DNA from: Bugulina stolonifera
Lineage: Eukaryota; Bryozoa; Gymnolaemata; Cheilostomatida; Bugulidae
NCBI GenBank assembly: GCA_935421135.1
Contig: OW285189.1
Location: 6,717,072 to 6,781,071 of the forward strand
Direction of reading: 5' to 3'
DNA: 64,000 nt
Below, piece after piece: positions 13,087 through 27,382 of this stretch. Each line of letters starts with the position of its first letter. The stretch's first letter is position 1. A program made the translations under genes and the position numbers. The notes beneath the pieces were generated by a model that made no database searches, was not told the origin of the DNA, and saw only the letters and a list, made by a program, of their open reading frames with translations.

Positions 13087-16000
13087 ATGGTAGATAGAGA
13101 TTCTGCCGATGGTAGTTTCAATGGTTTAAAAGATCAGAAACCTGAGGAAGCCCTACCTAGGATTGCAGTAGGAGCTGAGGCTAATGAAAGAACGACTGCA
13201 TTATCGACATGCATTAACAAGTTTCCAATGGAGAATAGCCTATCTCCAAATGACCTTGACAAGCTGAAGCTCATAGCCGTCAGATTGAACTTACAGACGC
13301 GGAGAGGAAGCTATATGACATGGCGCAGCAAGCTTGTATCTTCTCTATGTAAAAAAGGTTCCAGCTCAGATATGGAGACATGTGACTCGGCAGCAATGAC
13401 GACCAACCAATCAGATGAGCAGAAATTAGCTGTTAGTAAAAGGGACAATGCACAGCTGACTGAGAAATGGCGAAGATTGCATGGCTCCATTAGCTACATC
13501 AAAACTGAACTGGTATGTTTTAATTCTGGATATCATTTTATTATAATAACTTAGCGAGTACATGTAGAATGCAGCCTTCACAGCCTCTGTTTATTCAGAG
13601 TTCAACTTAGAGAAGAGTTTTCTGACTCATCTCCATTCCAGTGCCAAAGTTGCAATTTCACAGTGAGAAACTAGGTAGCGTCAATGAGGTGGCGATCATT
13701 TGCTTCAGTCAAATAAAATTGCAGACTGGTCGCACTTCTGGCCTAATCAAACAGCCTTCTTGGAAATTATATTTCCAAACCAAACCAGTCCAAGAGGTTG
13801 CAGGACATCTATAAAAACTAACCACTCCCAGCTTACTTCGCCGCCCACGCCCACATATATGACTTTATGTTGTGACTAATAATAAAAAAACCATATGTGG
13901 TGATTGCTTTAAAATAATATACTCTAATAAGTTGGCTCAACAAAGTGGGCATGAAGGACATTAAAATGGGAATGTAGAGTGGCTGTAGAATCATTTGGCA
14001 TGCGTTGGTATCAGTTGGCTTAATTAGCCGAAGTGGCAGGATAAGGACAGTTTGTAGCAGGCAAAGTAAGGTGCCAGACTATACAGTTATTTCAGCAATA
14101 TGAACCAGGGTAAAGCACCTTTCCATTATTTACACAAATCATATTATTATACAGTATTGATAAACAGTCTAACAGGTTATAAACAAAAAATAATTAATTA
14201 TACTGCAGTGCATTCAACTGCAATTAAATTAAATTTCATTCATTGATATTATAAATTATAAACAAATGATTGTATTGTGGAGAATGGAACGCTTTTGCTA
14301 TTATTATATGTCCATGACTTCATCTATGTAATGTCCATGAGCATGGTATGTATGTATTTAAATTCTACGTCATGTCTTTATGTAGCATATAATATACCAG
14401 CTACCAGGTGAGAATTTAATAATGTTACAGGTTAGTCAACTATCTGCACTCGATAATACTCCCTCTATAATCAATGCTTCTATTCATACTATAGATTGGA
14501 AACTTATAATCTACGTAGTAATTCACATGTTGACAAGTGCACCTACCTCTAATTAGCCTGGGATCCAACTTCAGCCTTCAAAGCTACACATTTTATATAT
14601 GACCAATCCAACTAATTTGTAGATGTAGGAAGATAGTACAGCAGCTGTGGTAGTAGTGATACAGACCAAAAAAAACTGCATGTAGGTGGATGTTGTAGAT
14701 TCATGTAGATGTTAGAAAACTGTAAATTGTCAAATTAATGCCAACCATAGTATAACTAGCTCCCAGTTCCGAGAACAAGGTGTTTAGGACTTAATCGCGA
14801 GGGGGAGCTGGGGGGGGGGGGGTAGGACTTTTATATAATAGTTTATAAAATATTTAGATATCATAATACATGTATATGCAAGGTTCATTCGTCAAAAGGT
14901 ACAGTGAGTTATAACAGTATAATAGACAAGTGAACCTAATGAATTAATGTACTATATACATGTACAGGACTTATCCATATACAATGTAATTATATTTATG
15001 TGCATGTACATGTACATGTGTAATGTACATTACATGTACATGTATGTGTATAACTGTATATAAAACATATTATGTGATTTAATGCACATTACATGTATGT
15101 GTGTAACTGTATAAATATATTATATGTGTGGTTCAAGCTTGATCTATGCCAAACTATTTTTTCTTTTATTAGCATACCAAAGTTTCTGACAGCCATGCAA
15201 AAGTAAACAGACTGCATGTGCCAGAATATACTAGCATAGTTCAGCATTGGCTCAGTTTAGAATTCAGATGGTAGAATAATATACACGTATAGGAGAGTAC
15301 AACTGGAGCTATCCAAATAATGACCCAAATAATCACAAGTCAGCATTTCTCTAGCTGATCGCTGCCTTGATCTACCCCTGGATAAATAAAAAAGTAACTA
15401 GTTCCTCTATTTTTTGCAAAAAACCTTGCAAACTGCAATGTGCAGTATACAGACTTTCTCAGTAGATAGGGTAACGGGATGTTGGGTTTTCAGACAGCAT
15501 AGGGTTAGAGTTAGACATACTTCGAAATTATCACACCACACATCTATCAGTTTTCATAAAATCCAACTTTTCAAATGTTTGAATGGTTGAAGCTCTAGCA
15601 GCTTGATCCAAAAAGCTTGAATTTGACACAAATACCCTAACTAATGCATATCTTTACACTTGGACCTGTGGTATCCATTCAGTTTACTGAATCATATTTA
15701 CATGAACCAGACGCTAAATCTAATTAATTTGCAAAAATAGATTCTGGAGCCCAGGCTAGTTTCTGTGATTAGATGAAAAAAGTTTAAGGCAGCTGTTAAT
15801 AGTTTGCTGCCTGTGAAGCTCTCAGCTTGAGTGAAAGATAATAAACAGCTAGAGTGCAATTATGCATGCTATTATATTTGTTTAGATTTATACATACTTT
15901 GTTTACAAGTTGCTCATTATGTTATGTAATTAATAGGTTTTTCTATTTGCTTCATTAGAATTGCTATCCCCTCCTTTTCTAAGACATACTCACTCCTAAG

Positions 16001-17247
16001 TTTAACTACAAGAAGACCCAGAGACATCTATTAATCACTGGCTTTCGATGCTTCGAAGTACTGCAACGCCAGTGAATGTCTCTGATTGGCCCATCAAAGT
16101 GGTGCAATTATAATACATGACCATGTCCAACTAGATATTCATTAGAATAAATACGTAGACCAACATGATAATAGTTTATCATTTTGGGGTTAATAACCCT
16201 CAGTTGATAATATGGTGGGCCTGAAGCTATGTACTCTTACATGGCTGTGGTGATTGTCGTTAGAAAAAATCAACCATTGATTTGTCAGTATAAAGTAGGC
16301 CTACTTGGGTACTCTACCTTGAGTTTTGTTAGAAGTACACAGGAGGAATATTTCACCGACTGCAATAACAGTGTTACATGTACATGATTATACACTGTAT
16401 AATTCTGGGTTTTAGAATCATCTTCTCTCTAAAGGTTCACCAAGACTGTACACTGTTCTTTGTGTTGTGCTTATTGTTCACATGTCCTGGACTGTTCTAG
16501 ATTATGTTATATACATGTAGATAGGTGGGACACTAATAAGCTATTGATAATAATTTGAAGTTGTTTTCTCTCAATTTATCTTTCTCGTTTACTCCCAAAA
16601 CGAAAATTAGAAAAAGAGAAAGATAAATTGAGAAAGGGTAATTTTAAATTATGATCAATAGCAATATTAGTGCTCACTAATTTCTTTAATATGTCTTTCA
16701 ATTGTATAAATGTAGACCTACCTGGTCCTGTGCATGTACATGTAGCTATCATAGTCGAAAACAAGGGTAGAAAACTGACTTTCTTGAATAAGAACTCAAA
16801 TCTTGCACAGAATGTACCCATATTACTTGGGGACATTGAGTACACCACCCAAACTCAAGAACTGCTTTTTCAAGTCTCTTGGTCTACAACTTGTACACTC
16901 TACTTTGTCTTGCTATGTCTTATCTTATGTTGGTTAGATAACAAATTTGAGGCTTTACAGTGTACATACATACACAATATTGTCTTCTCTTATAGACGGC
17001 AATGAAACAGCAGGATCAAGCCTTAGCTCGTCAACTAGTCTGTCTGAGAAATGAGATGCAGCAGTTGAGACTACAACACTCCAAGCAACTGTATGATGAT
17101 ATGGTAGATGACGCTCAGTGGACTATTGCAGAAAATGAACAATTAGAAGGAGTGTGTGATGAGCCCCGTACCTTAGATAAGAATCCCTTACTAAATATTG
17201 GTATTACTAAAATGAATTTGACTGAGAGAAGGTTTTCAGTCTTTTGA
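13087..17247 (+). CDS. FAM167: FAM167 family protein (two exons, 225 aa)
   Basis: Exon 1 is 13087-13512 and exon 2 is 16996-17247. The junction (GTATGT donor, TTATAG acceptor) is in phase 0 and gives 225 residues, close to human FAM167A. Family landmarks appear in order. KLKLIAVRLNLQTRRGSYMT aligns with the vertebrate LRLETRRPSYLEW region. Exon 2 holds QDQALARQLVCLRNEMQQLR, the predicted coiled coil. The C-terminal signature is GITKMNLTERRFSVF. The N-terminal 60 residues are acidic and low in similarity. The biochemical function of the family is poorly known; in vertebrates FAM167A is an autoimmunity-associated locus. The start ATG follows GCAACT and is the first in frame. AATAAAA at about 17347 may be the polyadenylation signal. 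Confidence 0.9.
13513..16995 (+). other. 3.5-kb intron of the FAM167 homologue
   Basis: AT-rich, with a poly-G run at about 14808-14822, dense ACATGTACATGT palindromes at about 15000-15060, and a hairpin-like pair of AGAGACAT/ATGTCTCT arms around 16018-16083. No further exon is visible or needed. Confidence 0.6.
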
Positions 17248-18971
17248 CCAACATCCTGTTAATTTCACACTTTCTAACTTGGTCTCGGGTATGACAACAT
17301 TATTATATTTTATTCCATATTAAAAACAATTATTATTATTTCATAGTAATAAAAATGTTTGTAATAGCACTTAAGCATTTACATTGTACACGCATAATGT
17401 GATTGAGCTCATGTTGGCTTTTGTTTACCATAGCCCTTGCACTTCAGTGATTCGTCCACAACTTGCTAAACAATGTAGGCAGACTTTTACTAGAAAAGCA
17501 TTGACGTGACAGTTCTGATTATAGAAATTGATGTTTCATGTTTAAAATTTTGTTTGACTGAAATATTCAGGTGTCAATTTTACACAACAGAGATGTTTTA
17601 TATTACATTTTGAAGTTGTCTACCACTGTTAGTACACCTGTGGTTCTGGAGTTGTCTTTCATTCTATCTACAGGAATATCACTAAACATATTAGGTTGTA
17701 GGGCAGACAGTATTATTACAATTAGAAGGGTAGTATTCTTAAAGTTTTGCATCACTGAATTTATTGCTATAAAATTTAAATGGTGTGCATTTCCATATAT
17801 TAATATATATTATAGTTATGTACTGGTGTGCAATATATATATATATATATAATCAACGGAGAGATTAATCTATATAATTAATATAGCAGTATGTAACCTA
17901 TATAATGGTAACAAATAATCTCAAAAACCTATGTTGTAGTATGTAAGGTATGATAATACAACTTATCACATTATATACAGTATGACCTGTACTCTCACAT
18001 ACGAATCTTCTGTTACTATAATACATTTAGTAGAAATACGTGTTATGGACGGAGCATAGAAATATGACAAGCATATTAGAATCAAACACTAGGGCTTGCG
18101 CTAAATCCATTTCCAACTTCCATATGAGATAATAAACATAGTATTGCTAGTTTTGATTTATATATCTAGTTAGCTAGCAATTTGTTAGTCAAGTATAAAA
18201 CATGATGAATTACAAGTAGAATATAACAGGTGAGTACAACCATGTTCATTCCTATTTGGCCATGTGATATACAAATAAAGCTAACAATAAAAGAATAAAA
18301 CAAAAATAAATACAGATTTATATCACAGTATTCAAATATGCTGTAAATAATATTATACAGATGACATAATATCAAAGTTTAGTTGCCTGTGCTATGCTTG
18401 AATAATACAATCCTAGCCAAAGCTATAAATACAATAATATCAATATACAAATCTACCTGAGTCCGTCCACCATGTGTCACTTGCTTCCCTTTATATCAGT
18501 TCTGATTTTTATAATCATTATAAGTAGATAACTGATTAGTATAGGAAACATTCAAGGAAGTCTCCAAAGGTCAAGATGGCGGCAAAGACTCGGCCAAACC
18601 CTAGGCTTCCCACCAATAGTTGGTGAACCATAAGGTGAACAGTAAATATCGTGGTGACATCACAATATCCAATAATATGTGTGACGTCATATCCTGTTAC
18701 GTCTCAACAGATTGGTATTATCGTACGAGTGACTGAAGTGCTTTGCTAGTATTACGACGATACGTGCCAGTTGCAGTGTGCGGAGGCGGAGCTAAAATAG
18801 ATATAGCAGCCAATAAGAAGAGTTTTGTCATAATAAAATAGCTGACAACCACATGTAACTATTCAATAAAAATAATAAACAATGAATATTTAAATTGACA
18901 ATAATAGTCAATATGGGAGCTAAAAAATATCTTAGTTCCACTTTGCTGTAACAAATAATATCACAGACGAA
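17248..18971. other. Intergenic between convergent FAM167 and FAM149 genes
   Basis: 3' flanks of two convergent genes. AT-rich, with a short (AT)n run near 17835-17850. No gene seen. Confidence 0.5.
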
Positions 18972-19375
18972 TGACCACCATACATACTGACGACCACACA
19001 TACTGACCACCATACGTACTAACCACCATACATACTGACCACCATACGTACTGACCACCGTACGTACTGACCACCGTACATACTGACCACCGTACATACT
19101 GACCACCACACGTACTGACCACCACACGTACTGACCATCACACGTACTGACCATCACACATACTGACCACCACACATACTGACCACCATATGTATTGACC
19201 ACAATACGTACTGACCACCATACATACTGACCACCATATGTATTGACCACCATAAGTACTGACCACCATACATACTGACCACCATACATACTGACCACCA
19301 CACATACTGACCACCACACGTACTGACCACCAGATGCACTGACTATCATACATACTGACCACCACATGTACTGAC
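18972..19375. repeat. 16-bp minisatellite downstream of FAM149
   Basis: About 25 imperfect copies of the 16-bp unit GACCACCATACGTACT. It gives open frames full of Trp, Val and Tyr on the minus strand, which I regard as artefacts of the repeat. Confidence 0.92.
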
Positions 19376-19755
19376 TGTAACATATACATGTAAGTGTAAG
19401 TACTTCTGTCTTCTTGTGACCTAATTTGAATCAATATGGAGAAAGTGGTGACCTGAGTAGACAGTCGTCTTTTAGCCCTTGAAAGAGTGCTAGACTGAGA
19501 AATAGTGTAGAAGAATTGGAAACTGACTTTATATCCATGTTTTTATCCGTGCAGAAGATTAAACGTGTGACACAGAGAAATGTTAAATATGACATGTTAA
19601 GAAACAGTAAAAGAATAAAAGATATATTTATCATCTCTAGCTGAATATGGAAATGTGATAAAGTATTTAACAGTGGCAGGAGAGATATGATTGGTCAGTG
19701 CCATTGATAAGCATTGAGCATAGAGGAGCCAATAAGAAGCCTTAGCATGTGATAT

Positions 19756-22700
19756 TTACGCTGTTTCTCGAGCTTGAGGAGCGTCAACAGGCTCTATGTG
19801 ACGGCCCACAGCACTGGCTACAAACATTGGCCGTGAGCGACCTTCCACTGTAACTAAGTTTCTCATTGGCTGTGCTTTAGCGAATGAACGCAAAGCACCG
19901 GGTGTACCTGATCGTATAAAGACTATTATTTCTACACTGCAAAATTATTTGTTGTTGTTGAACAAACACTTTACTATTAATGCCATACATAGGTAACGGA
20001 GTGATCAACATGAACCCATGTTATGTACAATAACCATACCTGATGTTTACATACAAGGCTAGTTGAGGTATGTAGAAATAAATGTATAACAAATACATCA
20101 ACGTAAGTTGATGTGAAAGTGATCCAGTACATCAACAAATGTAGCGATACATGAGTGAAGAGTTATATAGAGGAGTGTAGTGATACGTGAGTGAAGAGGT
20201 ACATATAGGAGTGTAGTGATACGTGAGTGAAGAGGCACATAGAGGAGTGTAATGATACATGGGTGAAGAGGTACATAGAGGAGTGTAGGATATAATGGTA
20301 AAAGTAAATACCCAAGCAGGAAGTAACATGGTGAATTAGTAAGAGTCATGTTGAAACATGGCCGATATCAACTGATCCAACTTTATACACATGTGTGTAG
20401 TTGTGAATGTTGTTAGTAACACTTGGTGTGATGCTGTATTTTTGTTTTACAAATAGTGGTTTGCAAATGATGACATAATGCCATATTATCGTTTAGCTGA
20501 ACCTATGGTATAGATGGAGAGAGACGGTGATTGGTTAAAGCAGAGGGTGGAGAGATACATAAACACTCACCCCATTGGCCGGTAGGATGTACTCCTTCAT
20601 ATCTATTTTCTACTTCTTCATCTACCACTGTACTTGGACCAATCAGACTGCTTCCTGTAACAGAAAGTCGCATTACAAGTTAAAGCAAATTAGTTATATA
20701 AATTACGGTGATTCCAAAGTATCGTTGAATTACAAGAGCATAGTTACCTGTGATACCGAGCAACACTTCGTTTCTCAATTTAGCACTGGGTCGATCCATA
20801 GGTGTTGAAGATCTCTGGTTATTTAGGTGATTTAGTTGATCCGTCTGTAAAAATGACCAACACATTATGGAGTTGTCTTTCCATACCACAAAAGTGTAAT
20901 ATAATATAATGTATTCCATAGCAAGCAAGCTAGTAGTAATAGTTTACATACAGGGTATATTGTGTGAGTGGTGCTCGGTCTGGTTTCTGCCATTAAGATA
21001 CTATTCCTATCTCTGAAACTCGGCCTTGACTCCTTCTCAGCAATTGCACTGCTCGCTCTGTTAGATCTTTTTGTGGTTATCTGTCAATGCGGGAGAAATA
21101 AGAAAATGTAACACCGTAGTACAAACCTAACGAGTACCATTGACAAAAACATTTATCATTACAAGTACAACATTACAAGTAAACGAATATGCTACTCTCT
21201 TACAATCTTGGTTTAATTTAGACAACTGTGCCCGCAGAACTCCTAGCAGGATATGACATTACTCTGCTATGTTTGCAGACGAGGTTACAGCTGCCTTCTT
21301 TATATTGGACCATAACTGGGGGGGGGGGGGGGGATGGGTGAGGAGTCCATAAGATATATACTCTATTACAGTAGATGTATAATACTGATGTACATTGATG
21401 TATAACTCACTATATGACCGACTGCCCTTGACTGGTCCATAAGAACGTCTGACTGTCCAGCTCCCCCAGTGAGAGCAGCAGTTGAGGCAGCACCATGCCC
21501 TGTAGGTTCTGGAGGTTGAATAGGAGGCAGTGCCTTAGTACTATTCATTGGAGGTGAGCCAAGTCTCTTCACAGCCGTAATACTCTTACCTCTCAATATC
21601 TACAGAGTAGAGACAACAGTGTTTACATCAAGTAAGTGTCAGGTAGAGATCAAGTGGTAGAGACCATGTGATAGAGATCACGTGACAGAGACCACGTGAT
21701 AGAGACCACGTGATAGAGACCATGTGATAGAGATCACATGATAGAGATCACGTAGTAGAGATCATGTGATAGAGATCACGTGATAGAGATTACGTGATAG
21801 AGATCACGTGATAGAGATCACGTGATAGAGATCACGTGATAGAGATCATGTGATAGAGATCACGTGATAGAGATCATGTGATAGAGATCACGTGATAGAG
21901 ATCACGTGATAGAGATCATGTAGTAGAGATCATGTGATATAGATCACGTGGTAGAGATCACGTAGTAGAGATCATGTGATAGAGATCTTGTAGTAGAGAT
22001 CATGTGATAGAGACCATGTGATAGAGGTCATGCGATAGAGATCACGTGACAGAATTGCTATGAAAGGGACCATGTGAGAGAAGTCCTATAGAAGACGTTT
22101 TGTGACAAAAGTCATTACGGCAGAGTTCATGTGGCAGAAGTAATATGTAAAAAGAGGTCATGTGTCAAAGCCATGTGGTAGAGGTCATGTGGTAGAGGTG
22201 ATGTAACAGAAATCATATGAAACAGGTCATGTGACACAAGTTGCAGGAAATAGGTCATATGACAGGAGGTATGGGACAAGGAGTCATTTGAACCATTATG
22301 AGAACTACCCAGGGATACGTTACAAGCACTACAATATTCAGCTATATCCACTTCCTTACTTACCTCATCATCTACATTTGGAGTTCGAACACGGTCTGGA
22401 TTGATAGGCACGAGTCTCATATTCTTTGCATACCTCTTGTTGGCTGACGAGTTTCTAGCACCACCTGCCTTCTTTGATGCCCCAGCCATATTTGAACCAA
22501 TCAGCATGTTGACTGGGGTCTCTGTGCCATCCTCTCTATTGAACACAAAACTCCATACATCACAATTATAGATGGCGGTATAGAGAACATGAGAACTTTA
22601 GAGTTGTCCTTCTCTGTTTACAAGTTTATATTATCTCCCATTTTTACTAGTAAATAGTGATAACCTGTCATCATACTCTAATATACCTCTAGTTATACAT

Positions 22701-25700
22701 GCTCATTAGACATGTCTACTTACATGTAAATGTACTGTAAATGTACAAGACAGCCTAGTCTGTGACCAACTGACTTTCACACATGATATAGGCCTACCTT
22801 GTGAGTTTACTACCTAGGTGCGCATTGTAAGAGTACACTGTTTACCGACACTAGGCTATACACGCTGTTTAGCACACCTTCACAATGGAGAGAGGGTGAA
22901 TCATTGTGTAGCAAAAAGTTTTTAAAAACATAAGAAGGAATGCAGAGTAACACAAAGGAGAGATTTAGACGACGTGGCTTACAAGAAAGTTCGTTCTTTT
23001 CTTTCAGACATTCCCATCTTACTGATGTGCAGTATCTTGCCGAGAGGATCGGTGCTACTGAAAGGAGGGGCAAAGTACGGGTTGGGTCTGGCCAGTACAC
23101 TACCAGAAACTAGCCTGTGTCCTCCAGCGGCCATCATCAACATGCTAGTTTCTGGTCTATACATGCTCGGTTGTCCCATTATCTGGGGTAACTTGAGCTG
23201 CCTGCCATCATGATCTCCAACATCATCATCAGAGGCCCCGATGGCCATCGGGTGGGTGATGACAAAGTGCTCTGAGTATCTTTGTAGAAGTATGCGCATT
23301 ACATCAGTCATCATATGCCACGTCGGTTCAAACACAGCGTGCACAATATCGTCCTTAACCGATGCATTTGGTGTTACTGGAGGGTAACGTTGACTTCGTC
23401 TTTGTCGACGTGAGGATGTGAGAGTTTTTGAGTCAATAGAATCATCAAACCTGCAAGAAAAGGGCAAACATTTCATGCCAATATAAGTCATGAGGAGAAT
23501 CCCTCAACGGACATTAAATATGAATATTATGTGAACAAGACACATAATTATATTGATTAAATGAAGTAGAATACTGCTAAGATTTAGAAACAAGATGGCA
23601 GCAGAGGCAAGGACATATTCTAAAATACCATCTAGTATATACCATACACCTTTATGTAGTTCCCGTATATTGTTCCAACCAGACACCAACACTCACCAGC
23701 GTAGGCAAAAAATTAATTTCAACTTACAATTCTGAATCTATAGCAATTATATCTTCATAGTATCCATCGAGTACAAAGATCTCTTCAGTAAGGTACTCGG
23801 GATCAAAATCAGAAGTTGAGGTAGAGTGTGTGATAGAGGAGTATTTGTGCACCCGTAACTGGCTGCCGTGTACAGTAAGGTTAGAGTGATCTGTGTTCTC
23901 GCTGCCGCTGTATGCATAAGAGTCTGACGATCTGTTCAAATCTGATCTGCTGTCATTGTTGCCATGGTTACCAGTTATTGAGTGTGAGGGACTCTCAGTG
24001 TGATGAAATCCCTCTTCACTGCTTGGTAACAGTTGTTCACCCAGAATCCTGTGTCGATAGAAGTGTATATGCAATCAATTTGTGTCAACTGAAGAAACCA
24101 GAACAGGAATAAGTCACGGAAGTTTTGATACAAATGAATGAAAACAAGAGAGATCTGAAGTGAGTGACACGACACATAGAGTAAGTGACACATAGAGTAA
24201 GTGACACGTGGAGTAAGTGACACGTGGAGTAAGTGACACGTGGAGTAAGTGACACGTGGAGTAAGTGACACGTAGAGTAAGGTGACACGTGGAGTAAGTG
24301 ACACGTGGAGTAAGTGACACGTGGAGTAAGTGACACGTGGAGTAAGTGACACGTGGAGTAAGTGACACGTGGAGTAAGTGACACGTGGAGTAAGTGACAC
24401 ATGGAGTAAGTGACACGTGGAGTGAGTGACGCGTGGAGTAAGTGACGCGTGGAGTAAGTGACACGTGGAGTAAGTGACACATGGAGTAAGTGACACATGA
24501 ATTCAGTAACATATATACCAACCTAAGGTGGGGAAACGAGTGGCTCCAGTTACTACACTCATCATATAGCTGTGTTTTGGTGTTACTGTTCTGCGATTCA
24601 TAGAGTGTTGAATCAATGTCATCAAATAACTTCTGAACATTCAAAGAAGCTTCTCTATCGAATTCCTGTAAAAATAAATTCAACTATAGCAACAGAATTC
24701 AGATAATCCAAGTATGAGCTAGCTCAAATTGCCACTGGACACCATAAACAGACAGGACAGGCTATGCAATGTGTTTATGCAATTATAATAATTATAATAT
24801 TATGTTGGCCTGCTAGTTTGACATAACTAAACTTCACTGTTTTGCTGGACAAACTCGCTTTATGAATTATAGGATTTAGCACGAAATTGTTATTTTCCTG
24901 GTGGAGATCACGAATGTTGAAAAGTGTGGAGAAACTTGTGGCAGCATCTGGTGAATTGATCTGGTGAGGTGATCTGATGACGCACAAAGTACAGACAGAC
25001 ACTGCTAGATATTTAATACGTAGTGAAGAGGCATAGTTTAATATGAGTAGAATAGAAAACCAGGTGCATACTGTCAGCACCCTCTCCATATGGCAGCTAA
25101 TAAAGAATTCATTAGTTGGAGAATAAAGAAAGAAGACTGGAGTAGCTAGAGATTGTTATACAAGTGCCGTCTGCAGGAGCTAGTCGAATTCAATACGCAA
25201 GTCAAGTGTTCCAACTGCCACCACTGCCTACTTCGTTCAACAGTAATTTAAGTTATCTATCGAATCTATTGAGAATTTGTTCACAATAAGATATAATTTA
25301 ATTTCACCAGTTAACTACTGAGCAATTGACTTCACCTGTATCTATAATTAACGAGTGTGAACGATCTCTCTAGTGTCTTGTTAGTGCCAGTGTCAGTCTG
25401 GCTCTATTGCTACTGACTTACTGAATATTTAAACACTTTTAGAGAAGGGTAAATCAATGGTGACAGCATCATTGCATCTGAAATTGTTTCAGTTGACCAA
25501 CGGGATCCATAAAGCATAGAGCCCAATGGATGTACTGAAATTGCTGTTGTGTGCAGCGGAGAAAGAATTTCAATAGTCTTAGATCATGGATTATAATCAG
25601 GCTGAGGGTCAATCAAGAATAAATAGAAAAAACCGTTCTATTGCTGATTTTTAGAGAAGAACCAATCCCAAATTTCTCCACTTTTGCACCAAACCCCATC

Positions 25701-27382
25701 AGGAATTTACGCACATGAGAGTCAATTCAACTAGATAGGTCCTACATACACTGCATCTGCAAATCATCGCTGTATATTTGACTACCAGTACTCACATCGT
25801 ATGTGACTGTGGAGTTACTACTACTTCTGTCTGTAGTATTTCCTGTGAGATTACTCGTCCAATGAAGGTTTTTTGGTTCAAGATACTCAGCTATGAGAGG
25901 CGAAGATCTCTCGCTATCAGAGTGGTAATGAGAAAGTGCATTATTCAGAGTGTCTATACAAGCCTGAGGTATTAGGTCACCATGACCTATATTATCGTTA
26001 GATGAGTCCCGTAATAATCTCGTACCAAACGTATCTATACTGTTTCCTCCAACTCCTCGCGATATGCCTCGCCTGTAACATAACCATAATCTTACAGATT
26101 ACATAATATAACCTAAATATAAATACATGTGTGGGGGATGCTATGTTTATCTACGTGGGGTAACTGCAGTCCATACACACTTGTAACCTAAACCTGGAGT
26201 GTGTTATACCCAGGCCTAACCCGTAACCTACAATAATCCCATATATGGAAAGCAGGTGCTGACACAAACGCCTACTTTAATAATCAGTAAATCAAACCCT
26301 GGCAATGTTTCGATCACCCCACAAAATGTATTTAGCAAGACAAGTATGGAACAAATTTGTTGTATCGATGAATCGGATATCACGCTGATGATATATTATA
26401 CACCAAGCATGGCTGCCAATCCAATAGTTCAAGGACTAACTAAGTGTCACAGAGATTGAGGATGTTTGATCAGGTTGGAGGAACTTGAGAAAACAAGAAC
26501 AGCAACGGAGAAGATCAACATCATCGGAGTTGCTCAAGGAAGAAAAGAGAGACATGGAGGTATGAACAAGGTTATGTCAAATAAAAGAATGTGAATATTG
26601 AAGATCTAGTTACAATGTAGATGGCAATCAGCGATTAAGTTGGATTACGGGTAACCTCTGCTACCACAAGAGCTAGAACAACTGCAGTTGTAACCAATTT
26701 GCAAGCCAAATGACCCAATAAGTCTCCATAACTTATTTTAAAACTGTAACATATGCTAGATGTAGTAAGCTGTTTTACAAAAAAAGAATGAATACACCAG
26801 CAGAATCTAATCGAATAGCAAAAATTAGATGAGGCAGAGCCATTGAGTGTGAGAGTAGCACGACCAGGAGTATGTGGAAGCCATATTGGCCGCTTGTAGC
26901 GACGAATAACAACAATCAAAATTTTCTTTCAATTGTGTTGATTCGTTGCTATAGACCCAGTATGGCACTCCGTGTTCCTCTGTTCACGCTACTCTCACAA
27001 TCCATGGCACTGAGAAGTTCAAGTACCAGAAGCAAACACTCACTACTATGCACTGAACTACAACACTATCTCTACAACTTGCCAACCTGTTGCTATAGTC
27101 TATTTTCTTCTGCGCGACAGGAAGCAGTTTCCGTGACCTGGTGCCTTTACGCAACTGTATTTCAGAACTTTTTGAATTTGGAGGTACAAGCTGAGGTAGA
27201 ACTGGAAGGCAATCTATAGATACAACAGTTGGCTGCCGAACATACTGCTCGTTTTCCGTCTCTGCTCCTACTCGGTTCGCCCGTTGCACGTGCTCAATGA
27301 CATGAGAGTTGACGGAGGATGGCATCTGCATAATGGCATACGCCATTTGAGATATCATCAGACGTTCCCTTATCGCGCTCAC
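19756..27382 (-). CDS. FAM149: FAM149 family protein (11 exons, 775 aa)
   Basis: Eleven exons join without a stop: 27087-27382, 25796-26072, 24523-24665, 23728-24048, 22983-23450, 22364-22535, 21411-21599, 20952-21080, 20748-20844, 20571-20654 and 19756-19907. They total 2328 nt, or 775 residues, close to vertebrate FAM149A and longer than FAM149B1. The DUF3719 core spans the third and fourth exons: VQKLFDDIDSTLYES, then SNWSHSFPHLR joined to ILGEQLLPS. Later matches are EEIFVLDGYYEDIIA, then SQRYPPVTPNASVKDDIVHA followed by a VFEPTW segment, and an ILRG motif followed by a Pro-rich LPPIQPP segment. FAM149B1 is linked to cilia in vertebrates, and a ciliary role here is inference. The start (MSAIRERLM...) is the first ATG of the frame. 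Two splice donors are GTTGGC/GTTGGT, weaker than GTAAGT. Four internal introns or flanks carry minisatellites. Confidence 0.9.
20140..20290. repeat. About 36-bp tandem repeat in the last FAM149 intron
   Basis: Four imperfect units built on GAGTGTAGTGATACGTGAGT followed by GAAGAGGTACATAGAG, between the exons at 20571-20654 and 19756-19907. Confidence 0.85.
21640..22060. repeat. 14-bp E-box minisatellite in a FAM149 intron
   Basis: Nearly 30 copies of GATAGAGATCACGT, so most junctions read ATCACGTGAT, a palindrome centred on the E-box CACGTG. Copies degrade toward the 22060 end. Confidence 0.92.
24155..24500. repeat. 16-bp E-box minisatellite in a FAM149 intron
   Basis: About 21 copies of AGTAAGTGACACGTGG, each containing CACGTG. 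It runs to within 25 bp of the weak donor of the exon at 24523-24665. The unit also contains AGTAAGT, although on the plus strand, opposite to the gene. Confidence 0.92.

Noticed and set aside
18828..19434. Tyr/Val/Trp-rich open frames
   Set aside because: They are translations of the 16-bp minisatellite in different phases.
23975..24683. Long CHLLHVSLTP-type repetitive open frames
   Set aside because: They are translations of the 16-bp E-box array. Only the part at 24523-24665 is a real FAM149 exon, in its own frame.
26256..26459. Small plus-strand open frame between FAM149 exons
   Set aside because: It lies wholly in an intron of a well-supported gene on the other strand and shows no conserved motif.
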